Source: Hericium rajendrae (lineage: Eukaryota; Basidiomycota; Agaricomycetes; Russulales; Hericiaceae). From it: 64,000 bases of DNA. The stretch is taken from NCBI GenBank assembly GCA_033439255.1, contig CM065886.1:1-64000 (forward strand). Direction: 5' to 3'. Shown here in pieces: positions 1-10,840 of the stretch. The position numbers were made by a program, and so were the translations under genes. The notes under the pieces were generated by a model. It saw only the letters and a list, made by a program, of their open reading frames with translations. It was not told where the DNA came from and ran no database searches. Position 1 is the stretch's first letter. Every line of letters begins with the position of its first letter.

Positions 1-3000
1 GACAGGGACAGCACTGGAGACAAATAAGAATACAATAATAAAATCGAAAAGGGAGAGAGGATATGTGTGAGCATACCGAAGATGGTTTGCTAGAGCAAAC
101 GAGAAGAAGCGGAGTTCAGACCAGCGGTGTTTGTGCATCCACTGCAGTCTGTTGATTGCGCCATCTGTGAAGCCGTATTTGAACGAAGTGTTCTGCCCAT
201 ATCTGATAGAGAGCATGAGCGGCACTGATGTCTTGATCTGGTCAGAGAGATAATGAGGAGGGGCGCGTTCCACCCAGTCGTCCCAGGTGTCTATGGTCAT
301 ATAATTATCGAGTTTGACTGTGTCATCGTAATTGAGGCTCCAGGGATGCCTTGAGCTAGTGCGACAAATGATGGATGAGTAACTGTTCATGTGATGGAAA
401 CGAGTGGATGGAGAAGAGGTCTACGGATCATTTACTGTGCGCACGAGGACAGCTGTCCTTGTGCGCTAGATGATTGGCACCAAAACACGAGCGCACGAGG
501 ACAGCTGTCCTCGTGCGCCTGCGATTTGCAGTCATTTACTGTGCGCACGAGGACAGCTGTCTTCGTGCGCCCACGTTTTGGTGCCAATCACCTGGCGCAC
601 GAGGACGGCTGTCCTCGTGCGCTCGTGTTTTGGTGCCAATCATCTAGCGCACAAGGACAGCTGTCCTCGTGCGCACAGTAAATGACTGCAAATCACAGGC
701 GCACGAGGGCAGGATGGTGATTTACAAGTGAACAATGCACATGAAGGTGTGTTGTTGTACACAGAGTGGGACTACCGCATATGTTCACGTCACCATCTGA
801 CGGTGTCGCTGTGCAATTAAGCGATAGTGTGAACAAAGACATATGTCTCTGTTCAGAGTGGATGGTGTCTGCGATCAAGACACGATTTGATAAATGCAAG
901 TACAACGGTGTTCATGCAGAAGACGAAAGCATCATGACAGTACCATTCACGATGGGTGCTGACACGTGGATAGGAAGGGAGGGTACTTACAGAAAGTTTG
1001 TGTGCTCGTTCCATGCATCACGATCGTTGTAATCGGGATGATGATTCTGCATGTCGAAGGCTGCATCGTGAATTCCTGCCCCGGCCATACAGCATGCAAC
1101 ATAGGTTGTCACTGCCCAGTAGTCCATAGCATTCAACCGCGAATTTCCGTCAGGTCCAAGCTGGCTGTCTTTCACTGTGAGGGGTGGCTCGTCCTCCTCG
1201 ACAATCGCTCGGGGGACCAGAGCAAGCCATATGTTGAGGCCACGGGCCTCCCCCACATGCAACATGCAGTTCTCGGGGGAGAAGCCCAGCATGCACTTGT
1301 GTCCCTTCCAGTCGATCCATCGTCGCTTGAAGTTCATCTTGAACTCAAACTCCCCTCCTAGATTGGTCCCGGGCAGGACGGCGCCCAATCCGACGCTGCA
1401 AGGAACAGCGAGGGCAAAGTCGAGGAAGTTTCCTTCTGAAGTCCACCGGATAGACTCGTCGTTGGCATCACGAACCCATGCAGGATGATCGTCTATGACG
1501 ATCTTGGTCTTCTGAGAAAGCAGTGCCTGCGCCTCCTCAGAGCGCTTGTCGTTGAACAAAGTGCGGAGACGAGACAGTCGGACCTCCTTTTCTGGCATGT
1601 TCTCATAGTGACGTACATCTAGCGACAGCGTGGGGTTGCCAACATGATGAAGGGTGAGGAGAATGTCAGACTGGTTGTATGTGTCACGTGGATCAGACGC
1701 AAGCGTTCGAGGCAGAATGTCACCATGAAAGCCAGATTGAAGAAGGTCGACAAGGTGGACGTCACCATCAGCAGCACGATTGTCACTATTGACGTCAGGT
1801 GGGAGAGGGGCATGGTCCTCGGCATCGTTCAGTGGTGTGCCTTCGTTTGGTAGTGGTACGGGATTGTCTGGTTGCATCGGAAGAGGAGGGTCCTGTGATG
1901 TGTCAATGAGATGAGAGGTTGTCGGGAAAAAAGAGAAGACATGTCGAACGCACACTTGCGACATCGGGTGGCAGGACCTCGAGATCATCATCAGAGCTAG
2001 ACACAGGAGGCAGACTAACGGGTTGAGTGCGAGCGGGGCGAGTGAGATGCGACGGGCCAGTTGGCATGTTCTGCTGATGACGGGAGTGAGACGGGGCTAG
2101 AGGGACAGGCTGGACACGACGTACAGGAGGATTGCTGCGTTGGCTGGGTTTGTGCAGGTGGGATGAAGTGGTTGTGGATGGCAGGTTCAAGGACGCTGGC
2201 GAAGCAGACAAGGAGGGTCTCTGACGCTTGTGAGGTGGAGATGAACACGAGGTACGTGAGAGTGATGGCTGGGTGGGTGGATGTGGAAGGGATGATGTCT
2301 TGTTTTTTTCCTTTGCGCTGATGTTGGGAGGTCGGGATACAGACTTGTGAGAGTGAGAAAGAGGACGTGGTGAGGAATGGGGCAGAGAAGAGGGTGATGA
2401 TGGAAAGCGAAGAGGACTGGTTGCTGAAGGGCAGAAGTCATCGGAAACATGAGAAGGGGATCGCATGGGAGATGAGATGCCCAGACTGAGACCTCTGTGA
2501 TGGCTGGAAGAGGGAGTGGAGGGGAGATGTTTCTCATGCTTGATGTGCGAGGAGATGAGAAGATCCTTGTCAGACTTGACGTGGAGAGGTGGGAGCAGGA
2601 GACGCTGCATGGACTTGGATGAATTGGGATGGGTGGGTTTGTGTGAGCCAACAGAGATAAGGTCGATTGAAGAAGACCTGGGATGCGTCGAAGGGGGATG
2701 ACGAGTCAAAGCGGAGACCACTGGCCTGGAGTCATCATCATCAGAGGAGATGTCGATGACAGGAATGGGTGTGAGCTGAAGGAAGACAAGATATGAAGTG
2801 AGCATAGAGACAAGGCAGAAACAAAAATGAGAACACGATGTGGCACAGGGAAACAAATGATGCTGACCTGTTTGTCCACAGACACATTGGGAGAGCGGGA
2901 TGCGATGTGAGAGGGCTTGCGAGAGGATGAGGATTTAGAATGAGAGGAGGAGAAAGAAGGATGTGGAAGAGGGGTATGTCGAGAGGACTGGGATGGAGGG

Positions 3001-3658
3001 AGAGGGCGAAGAGAAGTGGCGAGAGAAGGACGAAGAGAGTGTGGTCGAGAGGCCTGGATGCGAACATAGGCAGGTGTTGCAGGCACGGATGCAGATGCCG
3101 ATGCGGGCGGTGGCACAGACGGGGACAAGGATGGATGTGAGGATGAAGGTCTGACTGGAAATGTGACACCACGCTGGGTGATGATGAGGCTTGGACGATG
3201 GAGAGGACGTTGAGTGGGTGTAGGGGTTTGGAGGGGCTCTCTGATAGCGATTGAGCTTGGAGAGAGAACCGTGGGGCCGATGAGGATGATAGAGGAGGCG
3301 GAGGCATTGGGATCTTGCTGAGGAGCAGATGGGGGAGGTGAGGGGAGAGGAAGAGGGAAAGGGTGAGCGGTGGGAGACTCGTCGGGTCTAATTGCGACAG
3401 AGATGGAGGGATAAGAGCGATCAGCAGCAGAGCGAGAGCTCTGCGTGCGAGCAGAGCGTGCAGTGCCTGTGCGCCTTTGCGAAGCGATCGGAGAAGGAGG
3501 AGAGCGAAGGACGTCTCTGTAAGAGCGAGAGTCTCTAAGGGGAGAAGAGGAGGAGAACCTAAGAGGCGCGGGGAGTGAGGTTAGAAGGGAAGGGTGAAAT
3601 AGAAGAAGGCAGAGGGGAGAAATGGAACGACGAGTGATGGAAGGCAGAGCGACTTACA
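1..3658 (-). CDS. Large protein of unknown function, Ser/Pro-rich N-terminal half (partial at window start)
   Basis: I do not recognise this family. Frames and splice signals give exons at about 3558-2868, 2775-1954, 1892-991, 355-77 and 13-1, all joining in phase, so the gene runs off the left edge. The first ~500 residues are low-complexity, rich in Ser, Pro and Arg, with an acidic SSDDDD patch, as in disordered nuclear proteins. The C-terminal part (exons 1892-991 and 355-77) is folded-looking, with many Trp and aromatic residues (for example RRWIDWKGHKCMLGF and WDDWVERAPPHYL). The intron between 990 and 356 is 635 nt, about twelve times the usual size here, and holds palindrome array 1. 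The start is uncertain: a donor after 3658 joined to 3558 creates an ACC-ATG-TTC sequence, so the ATG may be assembled by splicing. Confidence 0.7.
439..674. repeat. Palindrome array 1: five 28-bp palindromes, 52-bp period, inside an intron
   Basis: Copies start at 439, 491, 543, 595 and 647, exactly 52 bp apart: a 28-bp palindrome (half-site GCGCACGAGGACAG) plus a 24-bp spacer. A further half copy follows near 700. Spacer 467-490 is the exact reverse complement of spacer 623-646, and spacer 519-542 is nearly the reverse complement of the sequence after 675, so the array is also symmetric at a higher level. It lies wholly within the 635-nt intron of the flanking minus-strand gene. Confidence 0.97.
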
Positions 3659-4241
3659 TGGTATATGATCTAGTGTTGTTTTTTTTGGAAGGTGTGAATA
3701 GAGATTTTGATCGAGTATATTTGTGAAGAAGTAGACTGCAAAGAGGACAGGAGCAAAGTGCAAGCAGAAGGGTGAGGTGACGATGGAACGAGACGACGTG
3801 GTAACTATCACGAAGGTGTTGAGAAGTTAGAGTGCGGCAGGATGTGTAGATGGATGCGGACTAAGCAGGAAGGCAGCGATATGACATCACCCGACGAAAG
3901 AGCGATAGATAGATAGATAGACAGACAGACCTAGAATCACCTTGCCTCGAGATAGATATGAATTATACATTGATAATGAGTAATACCATATGATCATATT
4001 CAAATTATTATCATTGTAGGTTGATTGAAAGGGATACAAGAGGCCATCGAGGGGCTGACGAGCGAGGAACGTCGACGAGCAGGTGTTAGACAGGGTTGGG
4101 CGGGGTGTAATGGACAATCGGCGGGTTTACGATGAGAGATGACACTGTGTCTCAGTGTGGATTAATATTATTGTAACGATTGTATATATCCGATGATAGT
4201 GTGTCTTTGTGATGCTATCGAATGCATGATAGAAACACCAC
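3659..4241. other. Intergenic stretch upstream of the first gene
   Basis: No convincing gene. A short open frame (3660-3810, minus) may be the 5' leader or an extra first exon of the minus-strand gene ending at 1. A short GATA/GACA microsatellite lies at about 3904-3930, followed by AT-rich sequence to about 4030. Confidence 0.5.
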
Positions 4242-4470
4242 GCGCACGAGGACGCGTGTCTTCGTGCGCGTGTTGCTCGGTGCTCAACGTGACGCGCACG
4301 AGGACGCGTGTCTTCGTGCGCGTGTTGCTCGGTGCTCAACGTGACGCGCACGAGGACGCGTGTCTTCGTGCGCATGTTTGTTCGGTGCTCAACGTGACGC
4401 GCACGAGGACACGCGTCCTCGTGCGCGTGTTGCTCGGTGCTCAACGTGACGCGCACGAGGACACGCTGCC
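4242..4470. repeat. Palindrome array 2: four full 28-bp palindromes and a half copy
   Basis: Full copies start at 4242, 4294, 4346 and 4399, and a half copy starts at 4451. The arms are those of the other arrays (GCGCACGAGGAC) but the centre is ACGCGT or a variant instead of AGCTGT. Spacers are almost identical (GTTGCTCGGTGCTCAACGTG), so this array looks recently amplified in tandem. It lies between the 5' side of one minus-strand gene and the 3' end of the next. Confidence 0.96.
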
Positions 4471-4785
4471 ATCACATGTATATTGCTGAATCATTCACAC
4501 ATGATCCACACATGATTAGACATGCATCAGAGCTTGCAATGCAATTACATTAGGGACAACACAAAGAGAGACGTGTCATAATGGGACCGGAACAGGAGAA
4601 TGATACCGATGTGATATATGTAAGTCCATTATACAAAGACGACAGAGCGGGTGAGATATATAATATGATGCAGCCCTATGACCACGAGACAAGAGCAACT
4701 CAGCGAATTAACAGGACAACGATGTGACAAACAGATTCGATGCCGACGGGGGGGCCTCCACCGCAGGAACGGACAGATGGAATCA

Positions 4786-7700
4786 TCAAACCTCCTCCAT
4801 TTCCTCATCCTGTCCCTCCTCCTGCGTGGCCTCAGTGGGCACAGCCTGATCATCCGAAGGGCCGACGCCTCGACGACGCTTCGGCTTTGGGGGAGTGGTG
4901 CCACTGGGCCCAGGCTTCGCCGTGGAGGGAGCTCCTCCCCTCGCGGTATGCGATCGAGTCTTGCGGCGGATAGGTGCCTCAGGCGTCTTCGTCACAGATG
5001 ACGTCGACGGCCCCCTTGGACGCTTGCGGGAGCCCGCGTCATCCTCGGATTCATCTGCTGCAGTCAGGCATGATAAGTTGAGGAACAAGGTCGCATCCAA
5101 GAAATAGATATACACACCTGGGTCCTCGCCGAGAATCGGCTGCAGCACCGCCTCTTCGCCAGGAATCGGTGTGACCGGCCGCGTCGGCACAAGCTCATCA
5201 ACCATCTCCTGTGTCTGCGTCATCTCAGGATGGCTGAGCGGGGTAAGCGGAGAGGCAAGCTGGGTGAACGGCGGTTCAGCTGCAGATGGATCAAGCGACT
5301 GGAGAGACAGGTCGACAGTGCCACCATCATCCGCGCCGATGGCAGGGGCGGAAGCCTGTCTGTCAGTCTGCAAGACAGACACAGCACTCTCTGTACCACC
5401 GGGAGCCCCCAGATTACCATCCATAACGTCAGGTGCCGTGGGCGGGGGGCTGCCCGGTGCAGCACCTGGCATCGAGGTTCGCGGCTCTGGAGTGCGACTG
5501 GCTGGAGGCTCGCCTTGCTCTGACTGTTCTGCCATGTCTTCGTCATCCTCTCCTGAGGGGACATTGTCATCGTCCTTGGGCTCAGACGGATCCACGTCCA
5601 TTGCTCGACCCGCGACAGGGGAGTCGGGACTGGGGCGTGGCTGAGTGCGCTCGCCGTTTGCCTCGCGCTCTTCAGACCAGGGAGGGAGGTCCTTGATGGT
5701 GTCGTAAGTGAACTGGTCGGCGACGATGCTCACCGACGGAAAGTGAACGCGGGAGGAGAGATCCTCTTCAATGACGAATGGCGCTCGAACATCGTTCATT
5801 CCTTGCCGGTGATGCCATCGTGACATGTTGAGCAGCAGCGCCTGGAGAGGGCGTATGACAAAAGCTGTGAGCAACATAACAACAGGATAGAATGTATAGC
5901 CACCAAAATGAAACACGTACCTGTGCAACCCCCTCGACCGCATTGTAGACCTCCTGCGAGACGATGGGACGTTGCAGCGTCTTGGACCGTCCGGTCACCT
6001 TTGACGTCACCTCCTCTTTCTCCCTCGCACCAGATGCCTTGCTGGATCCTGCCTTCGCGTTGCCATCGCCCGGAGCGTTGTCGTTCTCCAGATCGTCTGG
6101 GACCAACTCCTCGTCGTCGTTGTCGACGACAGCCACAGATTTGCGCGAGGCTGACCGCCCTGCCCCCGACTTCTTCGGAAGTTCAATGTCGGGTGCGAGT
6201 AGACTCCCTGCGGCTTCGTCCGTAGGTGGAGGGACAGGGGCACTGAGGGGATTCCGGAGGAGGCGCGAGACCTCCGCGTCGAGCTTCACACCATCGCGAG
6301 CTACGCGGCGTTGGATGACAATCCGCGATCGCAAGGCAGACAGACGATAGGGGATGACGCGGCACTCCACGCGCTCCAGACTCGCGAACGTCTCGTCCCT
6401 CCAGTGCCATAGCACGACGTTCTGGCCAGTGGCCTTGTTCTTGACGGTCCTCAGGATGGAGCAGATCTCCGTCTTCAGGTGGTCGCGGAACTTCTGAATT
6501 ACATCGTACTGAAGATAGTCCTGCCGAGTATCGTGCACGATGCAGGTCTCGACGAGGGCCGGGAGGAGCTTGCGCAGACGGATGTCGATCTTGATGTTCT
6601 TTGTGTTCCACCAGTCCCAGGCTGTTGCCATCAGGAGGAGGGGTCCGACGACCTTCTTCGCATCCTTGACATTGATCGTCTTGGCGAGCTGGGGATGAAG
6701 GAGCGGATCGCTCTTGCGCCACGGGTTATTCATGTTGTTGTCCTTCATCATGTCAGCAGTCGGCTTGATCACCTTGATGTACGCCAGTGCCTTGTCCAAG
6801 TACGGAACGAGGTCCTCAGGATTGTCCATCAGCGGTCTGAAGAGATCGACGTTGGCAGGATCCTCGAAGGCCTCTCCCCATGCTGCTACTGACTTGGGAC
6901 GTTGTGCTGCATACCGACAGGGGTGTGTGAGTACGAGATACGTCAGGGCGACGAGGTCGTTATGGCGCCTCGAGAACAGGACTTTGAAGATCTGTTCGAG
7001 CGAGGTGGAATGATGGGATATGAGTATCGCGTCTGCCTGTATGTCGCTCTCATGATAATTTGCTTACATAGGTGATGCGCTTGCCGACAGTGAGGCCCGG
7101 TGCAAGGTGGGTCTTACGCCAGTGGAACTGTTCGGCCACTCCAACAGACGCATCATGCCAACCAGTCTGCACTGAAGCTTCGTGAATGTCCACGGCTGGT
7201 TCGATCCAACGACAGGCCTGTAATGTATTCCAGAATCAACCCAACGTATTATGCAACAAATCGAGACGAGCATCGCGCACGAAGACAGCTGTCTTCGTGC
7301 GCGCTGTGATTGACAGCATACGATGCGCGCACGAGGACGGGTGTCTTCGTGCGCGTGCTGTACGCCGTTGGACGTGCGCGCACAAGGACAGCTGTCCTCG
7401 TGCGCGCGTCATATGCTGTCAATCACAGCGCGCACGAAGACAGCTGTCTTCGTGCGCACGTCGTATGCTGCCAATCACAGCGCGCACGAAGACAGCTGTC
7501 TTCGTGCGCACGCCTTAAACGATGTATAGCGTGCGCACGAAGACACCCGTCCTCGCGCGCATAGTTGGACAAGTAACAAGACATGATCGCTCACCTCGAG
7601 CAGACCCTCCTTCACAAATGACAGTTGGGTGTGCATGTCCCTAAGGACTGTCATCGTCGGGATCGGGATCTTGAAGGTGTTGTCCCATAGGTACTGCTTC

Positions 7701-10392
7701 TCGCCATCCTCCAGCAAAGGCCACGGAAGCATGAACAGCATCACCTTCGTCGCAATGCCATCGCGGATCTTCTTCAGGTCCTTCTTTGTCATGCCAGGCA
7801 CCAGTCGTGAGTTCTCCTCATGCTTGTTCTCCGACCAGGAATCCGCGAGCAATTTGATGAGGCCGAGGACGTAGTCTTCCCAAGCCTCGTCGTAGTCCTT
7901 GTTCTCCCGTGGCGCATTCCTATCTTCCCCGCGTACTCCGTCCGCAACGTCTCATTGTACAGCGCGTCAATCTCGTCCATCACCTTCCCTTCCTCCAATG
8001 CGTAGAGCTCTCGCCATGCCTTCGGCACCTTCTGACCCATGATCCCCATCCACTCCTTTAGCGTCCCTTCCATCTCCACCCAGTCTGCCTCCACCGCATC
8101 CCACTCCTTCTCCATCTCCTCAAACGCAGGATCCTCCTCGTCCATGGCATTCAGCTCCGCCTTCACACGCTCCCATTCTTCCAGTTTATCCCAGACCTCC
8201 TGCGCTGTGTACGGGAGATCCACAGGCGTCACAACCAGGTCCAGGACGTCCATCACATCCAACGCGATCGAGAACAACATCTGTTCGTTCGCCGGTAAGC
8301 CATCTATCCAACTCATCCTAACATATCGCACTGCACACTCACCGCACCATGACCACCCCACCCCATGTCCTGCACCTCAGATACCTGGTGCAATGGTGAC
8401 CCAGCCTGCCACCAATGCATTCCATACGTCCTCATCGTCACAAGAAATCGGTGGACGTGCGGCGTCCTTACTACCTGCTCCGGAACTCGCGTCTTCTTCT
8501 CCTCAGCGAAGGTATGTCGTTACTATCTCCGTCACCTCAGACGTCTTCGGACGCCATGGCACAGGCTTCGCATTGCGCGCTCTGGCTTCTCTCGCCTTCT
8601 CCTCAACATGTGTCTGCAAGCGCGAGTGGATCACGTTGATCCGGTTCACAAACCGTTTGTTGTCTTGCTCAACTAGCTCCGGCAACGACGTGTTTCTCGA
8701 CAGATGCAGCCCGAGTGCCCGCCCATTCGCATTCACAAGCCCTGCAAATGACAAGTTGTATGATGTTAGCATACACTTCCACACACCACATACGACCAGC
8801 AATTCGTGAACCTAGAACGACACTTACTCGAATCAAAGAACTCGCATACGAAGACGCACATCCCACGATAGCTGCTCTGCACGCTCGTGAAATGCTCCTC
8901 TGCAATCACCCTCCCCTTCCGCAAACGCTCTGCCTTCTTCGTCCCTTCCCCCGCCTCCTCAGCTGCTCGCGCCGTCTCCAGCTTCCCCCGTGTTCGAGCG
9001 ACCGATGGCTTCATCTTCTCTGCATTGTGCGCCAACGCCGCCTTCCGGTGTTGCCCGCTCAGCACAGACACGACGCCTCCATCCTCCCGCACCACCGGCG
9101 TCCAAACCACCATCGGCGTCTGGTCACCAGGCTCCGGCCGCGTCTTCCGTAGCTGCGTCGTATCCACCCAGCTCGGCTTCACCGAAATCTTCATCGGATT
9201 GACGTAGTAGAACACACCGTTCGTGTCGAATTCTTGCGCCAGCTTCAGCATATACGTATGCTGGATCAGCCGCGAGTTGTACTCCCCCACCGCAATCGGT
9301 ACGGCGCGTTCGGGTCCAGTTCAGCCCGCAGTTCATCGTCGAGGACGACGTACGCCCAACCAAGCCTCGCCTCGCTCGCCCGTATATCCATGTCCATAGT
9401 GTTCGACTGCTCCTTGCCCATCGTCAACTCCGCGCCACACCCAACTGGCACCCGCGTCTTCCCTTTCTTGTCCTCATACTTACTCACCTTCTCCTCGTCC
9501 TCCGTCGTTGCCTTTCCCTTTCCCTTGCCCTTTCCCTTCCCCTTCGCGTCCACCGTCATCTTCTCCTGTTTCTTCGGCTGACCGCGGCTCGTCGCTTCCT
9601 CCTCCTCCTCACCCTCCTGTCTCTCCTCCGACTCCTCCTCGCTCTCGTCCTTCTCGTCCTTCTCTTCCTCATCCTGCTGCCTTTTCTCCTTTCCCGCACT
9701 TACCTCCTCCTCCCCTTCCTCCTCACTTTCCACTATCTCCTCCACCACTTCCGCCTTCTTCACCTTCTTTCTGCCCCTCCTCATCTCCACAATCTCGTCC
9801 TCTGGCTCTGGCGTCTCTCCTGGGATCCGATTACCCTCGTTCTCCTCGTCCACCATCTCCTTCTTTTTGCCACCGCCCTCCGGCCAACCGGCCTGCCTCC
9901 TCGCCACTGGACGTGGCTTCGGCTTCGCCTTCGGCAGCACCCCACCCTGTCCATCAGATGTAAGTCCCAAAACGTCATCCTCACGTCAGACACCACAAGC
10001 TCACCTGATCGCCGACTCCCTGCTCTATATTCTTTTTCTCCTTAGAGGCCCCACCTGTAGCGGGAGGGATGTTTTTTACGATCTTCGTAGACTGTTTATC
10101 TTAGCTACGCCATCTGTTCACCACGATATAATACGTACCTCTATGTCGTTAGAAGCCGGCATTGGGTTTAGAATTCGATTGATTGAAGTCTGTGAGCAAT
10201 GTCTATGTTAGCCCCCCTGCAATCGAAGAACGAAACGTACAGGTTTCGAGACTGGTTTCAAGACTGGTAATCGACGTTGTGGTGGTCGACTGAGAGCCCT
10301 TCGCCCTCCGCGTCGTTCGATAAGTATCTCCTCGAACGCGTGTCCTCCTCGTGCTGTTCGGGTTCGGTAGTCACGTCCCACACCGACAGCAT
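4786..10392 (-). CDS. Large multi-exon protein with a ParB-like GQHR motif; nuclear, function unknown
   Basis: Well-supported exons are 9970-9290, 9290-8828, 8741 to about 8540, about 8300-7595, 7217-7068, 7036-5921, 5841-5118 and 5057-4786; the 5' end (an ATG at 10392) is tentative. In order, the product has a Lys/Glu-rich acidic region, a segment with VNPMKISVKPSWVDTTQL and then SVLSGQHRKAALAHN that resembles the ParB/sulfiredoxin fold (a GxxR motif after a beta strand), a long alpha-helical middle, and a disordered C-terminus with several basic NLS-like clusters (RKRPRG, RRKTRSH, KPKRRRG). Two frame changes, near 9300 (CCC run) and 7933 (GGGG run), would each be repaired by one extra base, so they may be homopolymer errors. 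The 377-nt intron 7594-7218 holds palindrome array 3. The ParB link is by motif only. Confidence 0.65.
7275..7560. repeat. Palindrome array 3: six 28-bp palindromes inside an intron
   Basis: Copies start at 7275, 7327, 7378, 7430, 7482 and 7533, a period of 51-52 bp. Arms alternate between GAGGAC and GAAGAC types, with mostly matching GTCCTC or GTCTTC on the other side. The array fills most of the 377-nt intron (7218-7594), whose donor (CTCGAG then GTGAGC) and acceptor (CATTACAG) keep the frame on both sides. Confidence 0.96.
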
Positions 10393-10448
10393 GGCGCTAC
10401 CACGTGTCATTTTTATTCACATTGGCTTACCTTCGCTACACATACGAC

Positions 10449-10840
10449 GCGCACGAGGACAGCTGTCTTCGTGCGCACTCTGTTCGACACGATAACGCGT
10501 GCGCACGAAGACAGCTGTCTTCGTGCGCACGCTGTTCGACAGCATACGACGTGCGCACGAGGACAGCCGTCATCGTGCGCACGCTATTCGACAGCATACG
10601 ACGTGCGCACGAGGACAGCTGTCTTCGTGCGCACGCTGTTCGACACGATAACGCGTGCGCACGAGGACAGCTGTCTTCGTGCGCACGTCGTATGCTGTCG
10701 AACAGCGTGCGCACGAAGACAGCGGTCCTCGTGCGCACGCGTTATCGTGTCGAACAGCGTGCGCACGAAGACAGCTGTCCTCGTGCGCACGTCGTATGCT
10801 GTCGAATAGCGTGCGCACGATGACGGCTGTCCTCGTGCGC
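10449..10840. repeat. Palindrome array 4: eight 28-bp palindromes, exact 52-bp period
   Basis: Copies start at 10449, 10501, 10553, 10605, 10657, 10709, 10761 and 10813, all exactly 52 bp apart. The 24-bp spacers occur in both orientations (for example ACGCTGTTCGACAGCATACG and its reverse complement). The array begins 57 bp upstream of the tentative ATG of the minus-strand gene 4786-10392, so it may lie in its promoter or 5' leader. Confidence 0.97.

Noticed and set aside
439-10840. Palindrome arrays as CRISPR arrays
   Set aside because: The repeats are palindromic with regular spacers, but spacers are related inverted copies of each other and not unique, the context is a eukaryotic genome with introns, and no cas genes are present.
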